From assembly GCF_900537075.1 (NCBI RefSeq), contig NZ_UNRA01000001.1, positions 372,001-436,000 of the forward strand: a stretch of 64,000 nucleotides of DNA, read 5' to 3'. The notes under the pieces are model-generated. The model ran no database searches, was not told the origin of the DNA, and worked only from the letters and a program-made list of their open reading frames with translations. Positions 57,267 to 64,000 of this stretch are shown here, piece after piece. How positions within the stretch are numbered: position 1 is the first letter of the stretch; every line of letters begins with the position of its first letter. The position numbers and the translations under genes were made by a program. The stretch comes from Tropicibacter sp. Alg240-R139. GTDB taxonomy: Bacteria; Pseudomonadota; Alphaproteobacteria; Rhodobacterales; Rhodobacteraceae.

Positions 57267-58388
57267 TTAAGTGTCAAAAATCAAAACCACGAAAGTAAAA
57301 AAGGCTGCCAAGTGTACTACCCCTTGCAGTGAATTGGTTCGGGTCCCCACAAAGGTAACAATGCTAATCGCGAGAGTAAGAGCGAGCAGTACAATTTCGG
57401 CTGGTTCCAGGCCGAGTTCAATCGGAAGGCCAAACATCGTTGATGCGACAAGTACCGCCGGGACTGTTAAGCCGATAGTCGCGACGGCTGAACCCAAGCA
57501 GATATTCACGGCGCGTTGTAACTGGTTGGCCCGTGCGGAATCCAGAGCAGCCAGCGCCTCGGGCGTGAGGATCATTGCAGCCACCAGGAACCCTCCAAGC
57601 GCGACAGGCGCACCGAGTTCTGCGATCTTAAAGTCTACGTATACAGCCAGCATCTTGGACAGCAATACGATCGGGAGCATTGCCAGTAGAAGGCCAGCCA
57701 CATGATAGCCAATACTTTTGGTTTCCAGATTATGAATGGACGAACCTGCAGTTGTCGGAATCTCATCTGCCGGCTGGCGAAATATTTCCGGTTTCCCGAG
57801 CGTTTGGTATGCCAGAAAGATGCAGTAGAGCACCAAGGACATTACGACTTGAAACCCTGCTTGTAAGGGCGACAACCCTCCGCCCTCGGCTGAAGTCGTA
57901 AAGCTGGGAAGAACGAGACTCGTCAACGCAATCGGCAGCAGAACGACTAGATAGGCGTTGGCACCCGACAAGTTGAAAACCTGAAGCCCGTGCCGGAGAC
58001 CGCCGATCAACAAGCTGAGGCCAACGAGGCCGTTCATAACGATCATCAGAACAGAGAACATCGTGTCCCGCGCCAAGGTCGGGTTGTTGTCGCCGTTTAG
58101 CATGACGGCGGTAATAAGGGCGACCTCGATCCCGATGACTGAAAGCGTCAGAATTAGCGTACCAAAGGGCTCGCCGAAAATGATCGCCAGGCATTCGGCA
58201 TGATGAACAACTCGAAAGACAGTACCGAGCATAATCGCGAAAATCACGCCGAGCATAATCCAAGAAGCGCCCGAACCGATAATATCAGGCTTTAAGGCGT
58301 CTCCGATCAAAGACATCGCAGCAAAAGTCAGCCAGATGAGCCCGGTTGGCCATTCGGCTCGAAGTGTGTTGTCGCCTCCATGAGCCAT
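57267..58388 (-). CDS. Calcium/sodium:proton antiporter, ChaA/y4hA type
   Basis: A 373-residue protein with about 11 membrane helices. The alpha-repeat GEPFGTLILTLSVIGIEVAL (about residues 72-91) and its second copy LTPEALAALDSARANQLQRA are typical of bacterial CaCA antiporters related to ChaA. It would export cations in exchange for protons. It starts 9 bases after the MFS gene and is the last gene of a four-gene minus-strand run. Confidence 0.85.
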   Translation of the reverse strand: MAHGGDNTLRAEWPTGLIWLTFAAMSLIGDALKPDIIGSGASWIMLGVIFAIMLGTVFRVVHHAECLAIIFGEPFGTLILTLSVIGIEVALITAVMLNGDNNPTLARDTMFSVLMIVMNGLVGLSLLIGGLRHGLQVFNLSGANAYLVVLLPIALTSLVLPSFTTSAEGGGLSPLQAGFQVVMSLVLYCIFLAYQTLGKPEIFRQPADEIPTTAGSSIHNLETKSIGYHVAGLLLAMLPIVLLSKMLAVYVDFKIAELGAPVALGGFLVAAMILTPEALAALDSARANQLQRAVNICLGSAVATIGLTVPAVLVASTMFGLPIELGLEPAEIVLLALTLAISIVTFVGTRTNSLQGVVHLAAFFTFVVLIFDT

Positions 58389-58397
58389 CGATTTTTC

Positions 58398-59681
58398 CTA
58401 TCTCTTTAATTCCGGTGTCAGCTCGACGCTGTTTGTTTGTGCGACTTTATGGTGAGTTTTCTCAGCACTCGCTGCAGCATCCTTTCGTATCAGCCTGAGA
58501 CCGGCAAATCCAGCGTAGCTGATCGTAATCAATACAAGAAACCAGAATAGCGAGATGTCGCCAAAAATTCCCGAAACCGCACCAGCCAAGAGAGGCCCAA
58601 CAATGGCACCCACGGTGCTCACAAAAAGCATCGTAACGGAAGCAGACGCAACAAAAACAGGTGGCGTGCGATCCATCGCGTGAGCTGCGAGCAACGAATA
58701 CAAGGTTAGCAGAGATCCCCCTAAAAGAAGAAAAGCGGCCAGTTGCAATACTTGCCAACCGGGCCCGGCTGCTAGGATGTAGGCGGTCTCATCGCCAGAT
58801 CCGAGAACCGCAACGCTCGCCAGCAGGAAAGCCGCAAGAACGCTGCTCATCATAATGACCAAGCGACGATCAATTCGGTCAGACAGGTTCCCCAATGGAT
58901 ACATGAACACGATCCGCCCAAGGTAGAGAACCCCGATTGCAAGGCCGATATCTCTTGTTTCGATGCCCAGAACTGCTGCGTGATAGGGCGCCACACTTAA
59001 GAGTGTTGTGGCGACCATACCCACCACGAACGCACCAACCCATGCTGTTGGCGAGTCCTGGAACATTGCTTTTATTCGGACATTTGCATTGGACTTCAGG
59101 GCTGGAGGATCCGTTTGGGCCGCGGAAAGAACAACGATGGCAAGGCAATACAGCATGGAAATGAGAACAAAAGCTTCGTCTAGGTCGCCCGGCAGCAATT
59201 GTATCAAGAACTGACTGGCCACTGACATCGTGCCAAGCACAATCGCGTATATCGCGAGCAACCTGCCACGACTTTCTTTGTCGGCTGACTCGCTAATCCA
59301 AGCATCTCCGATGGCGAATAATCCCGCCGTCGCAACTCCGATCGCAAAACGGACGACCAAAAGGAACGGTACAGAGTCGCTTACGGAAAAGGCCAGTGCT
59401 GAGGCCGTGCAAATCCCGGCTCCAGCCGCGAATGATCTAACATGGCCGATCGCGCTGAGCCAGCCAGCGATATAGAAACACCCGACAAGAAATCCTAGTG
59501 AATAGAACGCCGGTGCGAGCGCGGCTACCTCTTGCGACACACCGGTTTCGGCAAAATACAATGCAACAAGAGTCGCAGACGCGGCCGTTACGATCTGAAC
59601 GGAGGCCATTCCAATGAAGAGCGACCTCAGTGTCAGAAGTTTTGCGTTAAAGCTAGTTGGATCTTGTTTTTTAACTGCCAC
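58398..59681 (-). CDS. MFS transporter
   Basis: A 427-residue protein with 12 membrane helices. The inter-domain loop and the conserved LGRIVFMYPLGNLSDRIDRR (MFS motif A-like) are near residue 255-275. It is a likely uptake or efflux permease for the substrate of the neighbouring esterase and sulfatase-like proteins; direction cannot be told. It is closely followed by the antiporter gene on the same strand. Confidence 0.85.
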   Translation of the reverse strand: MAVKKQDPTSFNAKLLTLRSLFIGMASVQIVTAASATLVALYFAETGVSQEVAALAPAFYSLGFLVGCFYIAGWLSAIGHVRSFAAGAGICTASALAFSVSDSVPFLLVVRFAIGVATAGLFAIGDAWISESADKESRGRLLAIYAIVLGTMSVASQFLIQLLPGDLDEAFVLISMLYCLAIVVLSAAQTDPPALKSNANVRIKAMFQDSPTAWVGAFVVGMVATTLLSVAPYHAAVLGIETRDIGLAIGVLYLGRIVFMYPLGNLSDRIDRRLVIMMSSVLAAFLLASVAVLGSGDETAYILAAGPGWQVLQLAAFLLLGGSLLTLYSLLAAHAMDRTPPVFVASASVTMLFVSTVGAIVGPLLAGAVSGIFGDISLFWFLVLITISYAGFAGLRLIRKDAAASAEKTHHKVAQTNSVELTPELKR

Positions 59682-59803
59682 AACTTTCGGTCCAGCTCAT
59701 TATTTTTACTTGTAGTTTTTCGTACGCGGCGGCAACTGCCATACCGTCTGGGTCAAGCCCATTGGCCGAAGAAACAAATTGAGAACTCGCCAGAAGTCGA
59801 CGA

Positions 59804-61687
59804 TTAAAGGTTCATGTGCTCCGGTTCAGGCTGGCGCGTCGGGATGCGGTCAAAGGAGTTGACGATCGCTTCCATCGTGGATTGCTCACCCGTGACAACT
59901 GCATCGCCGGAAGCGATCGCGTCTGCCAGCGAGATTTCCCGAAGAGCGATGCGAGCCCAGATCCTGCGGTCCAGCTCGACCTCTACATCGACTGTTGTCG
60001 GCGCAGCCTCAGTAACTTCAACGACACCGCGTCGAACGTGCACGCCCCACGACCGCCCCACATCGGTGAACGTAAACTTGGCGATGGCTTCAACGTTTGC
60101 GCTGTTCACCGGGTCGACGTTGAATTGTAACAGCTTGAGATAGGTGCCAGGCGGCGTATTCATGACCAAATCGACACCAGGAGGGGAGAAAAAGCCAATC
60201 TCCGGCGGTTGCTTCCAATCGAGTTTACCTTCGAGGTGGAGAGCATGGGTCAGGAAAAAGTTTCGGGCCTGAATGCCGGCTTGGGCGGCTTGCCCCATGG
60301 CTCGCAGCGCGTCTGCCTTGAGTTGGAGAGCGTCTGTGTTTATTGGATCAGCCGCCAGAACAAAGCTTAGAAGCTTCGCAGTCAGGTTGTACTTTCTTTC
60401 TTCGAAGGCGGCCCGCGCCCGATCGATGATAACATCGACGCCACCGAATCCTTCGATCATCACGCTACCGAGTTCGGCATCTGTCGGAGGATGCAGATCG
60501 GCGGTGTCCTCGGCAAACCAGCCAACGATACCTCTGTAAACACCGCGAATATTGTACTCGTGCTCGACATACCCCGGGAACAACCAAGAATGATTGGCGA
60601 GGTGCTCGGGTACTTGAATGGCCTCGACCATTTGGTCCGGTGTCATTCCACGATTTATGGCTCTGACCGACTGATTGTAGATATAGGAATAGTAGTCGCG
60701 ATGCGCCGTCATGACTTCGTAGGCCTCGTCGCCAATCAGCGGCACGCCGTGGCAGCCGACCAAGACACCGGGGCGAATGGCGCGCATTTTGTCGATCGAT
60801 GCAATCATGTCGTCCGGAGCGCGGTAAAAATCGCCGCGTAGCGTATACATGGAAAATGCCATAGGAACGACGTTTGTGTTGTGCAACACGAGGTCCAAAT
60901 CCGGAAAATGCACGATCACGCTATCCCGGGTATCACCAACCGCGTGATGGAAGACGACACGTAATCCATCGATCAAGAATTCCTCGCCGTCGGCAACAGG
61001 GTACGTCACCGGAAGGTGACCATTCTCCTGAAGTTCGGGATCGTCGAATGTCGGTTCGGCCGGACCAACATAAGCATCTGGTCCGTCGTGCGGCAAATAG
61101 AAGCCAAGCTGAAGGCTTGCCCTGCGAAACTGCATCGGCCCAAGCTCACCGGCTGTTAGCTGCAGGTTTGCGTCAACGTCGGGGTGCCCATAAATGGGCA
61201 GGTCAACGCCGCTGTCTTCTACGTAGGCGCGAGCGCCCGCAGTGTAGTGATGATGCGAATAGATGATTGCAACAATCGGAAGCTGTGTCTTTGTCCGCAG
61301 GAGTGCAAGGATATCGCGACCCATGCCAATGTTATTGCCAGCATCGAAAGCAATCAGCCCTGTTTTTCCTTGTACGAAAGTGAAATTCCCGAGCATATAG
61401 CCGACGATCGACCACACCCCCTCCTGCGGCTCAAATATTGTCGCTTCGGTGGGTTGGGACACTAGCCAGTCTATGTAGTCACCATTCGCAATCCCCCCGT
61501 TCGGCATCTCCGCTTTGGTGTCGTCGAAACTGCCTCGGTAGGAGAGCGGTCTTAGTTCAGAGTCTTCAACCGATGAGTCGGTGCTCTGAGCGCGCGCTGT
61601 TCTGGCGTTCATCGTTGCGAGCGGCGCCGCCGCGAGAGAAGCTCCAAGCGCTGGCACATTTTGAAGAAAGTTTCGTCTTGTAGTCAT
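59804..61687 (-). CDS. Exported MBL alkylsulfatase-like protein with altered metal site
   Basis: A 627-residue protein with a Tat-type signal (TTRRNFLQNVPALGASLA, cleaved near ARAQS). An MBL domain (about 85-330), an alkylsulfatase dimerisation domain (about 390-500) and a C-terminal SCP2-like domain match the SdsA1/BDS1 family. The usual HxHxDH zinc motif appears as HHHYTA (145-150): the Asp and last His are Thr149 and Ala150. The downstream Glu ligands also appear replaced (GDTRDS and HNTNVVP where TEAPAE and AENVTH are usual). So hydrolysis by the standard two-zinc mechanism is doubtful, and another reaction is possible. Confidence 0.8.
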   Translation of the reverse strand: MTTRRNFLQNVPALGASLAAAPLATMNARTARAQSTDSSVEDSELRPLSYRGSFDDTKAEMPNGGIANGDYIDWLVSQPTEATIFEPQEGVWSIVGYMLGNFTFVQGKTGLIAFDAGNNIGMGRDILALLRTKTQLPIVAIIYSHHHYTAGARAYVEDSGVDLPIYGHPDVDANLQLTAGELGPMQFRRASLQLGFYLPHDGPDAYVGPAEPTFDDPELQENGHLPVTYPVADGEEFLIDGLRVVFHHAVGDTRDSVIVHFPDLDLVLHNTNVVPMAFSMYTLRGDFYRAPDDMIASIDKMRAIRPGVLVGCHGVPLIGDEAYEVMTAHRDYYSYIYNQSVRAINRGMTPDQMVEAIQVPEHLANHSWLFPGYVEHEYNIRGVYRGIVGWFAEDTADLHPPTDAELGSVMIEGFGGVDVIIDRARAAFEERKYNLTAKLLSFVLAADPINTDALQLKADALRAMGQAAQAGIQARNFFLTHALHLEGKLDWKQPPEIGFFSPPGVDLVMNTPPGTYLKLLQFNVDPVNSANVEAIAKFTFTDVGRSWGVHVRRGVVEVTEAAPTTVDVEVELDRRIWARIALREISLADAIASGDAVVTGEQSTMEAIVNSFDRIPTRQPEPEHMNL

Positions 61688-61787
61688 AGTTCTTTACCCC
61701 GGATTTGCGATTGTGGCAGTGTGCTGCAGATATGATGTCGTTCGTTTCACCGCGGAGTTCGCGTGGGCAGAATTTCCCTGATTACTG

Positions 61788-63383
61788 CTACGGCACTTCG
61801 CAACGGAAACTTTCTGGGCTGTTGGGATCACCGCTTCCATCGTAGGTCACGACTGACGGGTGTGCGCAGATGATGCGCCCACCTCGACCGTCCGGCTGTC
61901 GCGTCCTCGGGTCCACGAAGGGAGCATCCAGTTGATCGGGAGCAACGCCTGTGTCCAACCACTCTTCCAAAGCTGCAATGTAGTTTGTGCCATCCGGTCC
62001 TGGTCCACCACTACAATGGGTAACACCTGGGCGAACGAACAAGCGCACGTCATCACGGGCTGTCGGATCTAGAGCCAGAACACTTTCATAGTAGTTTATT
62101 GTTCCGTAGGCGGTCAGTGATCCGTCCATCCAACCATTGTCGAGGATGAGCTTTCCACCATTGGCCCTGAATTTGGAAAGGTCAGGATTGTCGGCATCCA
62201 CCGAAGAACTGAGACGTTCGGCGTGATGAGCGTAGTCTGAGAAATCATAACCCTCATAAGTCCAATCAGGATCGTTGTAGAAGAAGTACTTCATCATCTG
62301 CGTCGCAAATCCCCAAGTGGCATTCGGGATCGGGGGTTCTTCAAACGCGCTTTGTTCAGAGCCAGGGTGAAAGTCCATCTCTGCGCCTTCGACATAGCCT
62401 CCGGAGATCCAAATCAACCAACCAAGCGGATTGCCGGGCAATTCCACACCCATCGGCGTTCCCGGCCACGAGATGCCACCGAACTCGGCTTCGCTGTGAA
62501 TGGCTTTCGCTGCTGCAACCTGTTCCGGGCTGAGGCATTGATTGGTTTCGCCTTCGCCGCAGGTCAGCGACGCGACATCAAAGTCACACTGCCTCGGGTC
62601 ATTCAGAATTCCATCCTTGAGTCCGTCCAGAGCGTCACAATGTTCCATGATCCCGCCACCCAGAATGGCAAGCGCGTCGGCATCAATCACGGGCGTCGTG
62701 ATCTGGTTTGGATCTGGATACATGATTTGAGCATCGTGGGTCCAACGACCAGCCATTTCCTTTGTCCAGGAGTAAGCGGGGGCTCCAGCATAGATCCCGT
62801 CGAACACATCGGGGGATCGCTGTGCTACCATCATTGCCTGGCCACCACCACGGGAACAACCAAGGAAAATGTTTCGCTGGCTTTCAGTCCCATAGAAGTC
62901 GGCAATAATCGCCTTTGATGTGACGGCGGTCCTGTGAACGGCCTGAAACCCAAAAGAGACCTGACGCTCTAGGTTGTTCAACGCCCAAGATGCGACAATG
63001 TTGCTGCCCTTGTGCCCGGTATCGGTCGAGACCGTCGCCCACCCATCCGTAACGACGTTAAAGGCGTCGTTTGCCATGTTGTCGAAGTTGCCAGCGAATC
63101 CGCCGCTGCCACCCATGATGAACTTTCCGTTCCACTCATCCGGCAGCAGCAGTTCAAATTCGGTTTCTGTTCCTATTCTGCCGATGACGCGGCAGTAAGC
63201 AGCAGGTTCAGATACAGCTTCGGCCGAAATAACGCTCATATCGGGAAAGCTGGGAATGCCCGCAACATTGCATTCACCCGTGCTTGCGACTGACGCAGTC
63301 GCTGAGGCAGCAAGCGCGGTAGTTACGGCCATTAGTCTCATTTTGTGCGCACCAAAACCGGCAGCAATGGACTGTACCTTCAT
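61788..63383 (-). CDS. Tannase/feruloyl esterase family protein
   Basis: A 531-residue exported hydrolase. Signal sequence LMAVTTALAASATASVASTG near the N-terminus; ATG 63383 or a later Met15 may be the start. GCSRGG (175-180) holds the nucleophile Ser177 and a Cys that forms the characteristic disulfide with the Cys in VTHCSGGPG beside the catalytic His. The Asp lies in DNGWMDGSLTAYGT. It would release a phenolic or other aryl acid from an ester in the periplasm. It is the first gene of the run with the MBL protein, MFS and antiporter genes. Confidence 0.85.
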   Translation of the reverse strand: MKVQSIAAGFGAHKMRLMAVTTALAASATASVASTGECNVAGIPSFPDMSVISAEAVSEPAAYCRVIGRIGTETEFELLLPDEWNGKFIMGGSGGFAGNFDNMANDAFNVVTDGWATVSTDTGHKGSNIVASWALNNLERQVSFGFQAVHRTAVTSKAIIADFYGTESQRNIFLGCSRGGGQAMMVAQRSPDVFDGIYAGAPAYSWTKEMAGRWTHDAQIMYPDPNQITTPVIDADALAILGGGIMEHCDALDGLKDGILNDPRQCDFDVASLTCGEGETNQCLSPEQVAAAKAIHSEAEFGGISWPGTPMGVELPGNPLGWLIWISGGYVEGAEMDFHPGSEQSAFEEPPIPNATWGFATQMMKYFFYNDPDWTYEGYDFSDYAHHAERLSSSVDADNPDLSKFRANGGKLILDNGWMDGSLTAYGTINYYESVLALDPTARDDVRLFVRPGVTHCSGGPGPDGTNYIAALEEWLDTGVAPDQLDAPFVDPRTRQPDGRGGRIICAHPSVVTYDGSGDPNSPESFRCEVP

Positions 63384-63879
63384 TTTGAGCTCTTCCTCAT
63401 GATCTCAGACTTGTCTGATGCCAGTGTAATGATTGAAGACTGTAAATGTCGAGTAGCCACACCTTTGGCTTAGAGTTTGCCAGATGCTGTCTCTTTTTGT
63501 TTGCTAACAACGGTAGGTCTTTGGCTCACAAGTGTTTTTTTGTCGCGGTGCGAGCCGATTGTGATTTCGGCAACCTTGCCAGATGGACAAGCTTCAATGG
63601 CAATAGCCGAAGTTCAAAGCAACCACCAATACTGCGCCGCTGCTAACGGCGAGATTGTCCCGCATAGCAGAAATTGACGTCCCAAATCTTGCTGCGCTGT
63701 GGATGAACGGCCGCTTTCCTCTTTGCGGCGCTGTTTACAGTTTTAGTGTTCGTATTGCTGCATAAGCGAGCGTCAGCGGAGGAGCACTTCGGCTTTGGGC
63801 TCAATCCGAACCACCGCTGCGGCGCGATCGTAGGTCCGGTGTGAATTGGCGAACGGCAAACGCCGTCCGCCAACTCCAT
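63384..63879. other. Noncoding spacer
   Basis: About 500 bases with no credible gene. It contains GCTCAATCCGAACC and repeated GCTGCG/GCGGCGC words, as in the other empty spacers. It must carry the tannase-gene promoter. Confidence 0.5.
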
Positions 63880-64000
63880 TCATATGTCGATTTTCTCGGC
63901 GCTCTTTCCAACGCCAGCGGCCTCAGCCCGCTGAACGGCCAATACTGCTGCAGCATAATCCCCAAGTGCTATCCCTCGGAACGCAAAAGCAGTCGGCGCT
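63880..64000 (-). CDS. C-terminal end of an ornithine cyclodeaminase-like protein (partial)
   Basis: A minus-strand frame open to the right edge ends at TGA 63880-63882. The visible 39 residues (GIALGDYAAAVLAVQRAEAA then a short basic tail) resemble the C-terminal helix of the ornithine cyclodeaminase/mu-crystallin family, which commonly reads xGLAxxDxAAAxLAYxxA. The rest lies outside the window, so the call is tentative. Confidence 0.5.
   Translation of the reverse strand, partial: APTAFAFRGIALGDYAAAVLAVQRAEAAGVGKSAEKIDI

Noticed and set aside
1-64000. CRISPR arrays, insertion sequences or prophage genes
   Set aside because: I saw no regularly spaced repeats, transposase, integrase or phage structural genes on either strand.

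Overview
The window is a gene-dense, high-G+C alphaproteobacterial chromosome segment. Several things point to the marine Roseobacter group (Rhodobacterales): the block at the left edge (DUF2927 lipoprotein, SPFH/GYF protein, b561-like cytochrome, zinc-ribbon protein), the many ATGA start/stop overlaps, a tRNA-Gly(UCC), twin-arginine binding proteins, and many fatty-acid, sulfatase and peptide-uptake genes. Genus cannot be set from the sequence alone.

Layout. 0-4.2 kb: envelope/membrane block on the plus strand. 4.3-17.8 kb: a long plus-strand run with an old-yellow-enzyme/FAD fusion, nitroreductase, a translationally coupled PfkB kinase - D-aminoacyl-tRNA deacylase - DUF4147 trio, a CocE-type hydrolase, a complete Dpp/Opp-type ABC importer and a small phosphodiesterase, closed by terminators. 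17.8-24 kb: AraC regulator divergent from an exported alpha/beta hydrolase, then a minus-strand operon (acyl-CoA ligase, HSL-type esterase, OYE). 24-27 kb: BON-LysM protein, MsbA-like ABC exporter, tRNA-Gly and a broken 3' copy of a tRNA-Gly.

27.4-53.7 kb is the most interesting part: two linked beta-oxidation operons (FadE-thiolase-FadJ; acyl-CoA ligase-SCP2-crotonase-hydrolase), a kinase + ACAD10/11-type dehydrogenase + SDR operon, two exported formylglycine sulfatases, an apparently exported formylglycine-generating enzyme co-transcribed with a TetR regulator, three long GST-fold proteins (two of them broken), a DJ-1-like protein, DUF2855 and a membrane protein of unknown function. An imperfect palindrome TGNCAT-N5-ATGNCA recurs in front of most of these units and beside the tetR gene. 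I infer one TetR-controlled regulon that desulfates a sulfated hydroxy-lipid outside the cytoplasm, removes the exposed hydroxyl as a phosphate, and beta-oxidises the chain. The substrate and the pathway are inference.

53.7-64 kb is visibly more A+T-rich, with longer empty spacers: a cupin, DUF3124 protein, MscS channel, a ChaA-like antiporter, an MFS transporter, an MBL alkylsulfatase-like protein lacking several expected metal ligands, a tannase-family esterase, and the C-terminus of an ornithine-cyclodeaminase-like gene at the right edge.
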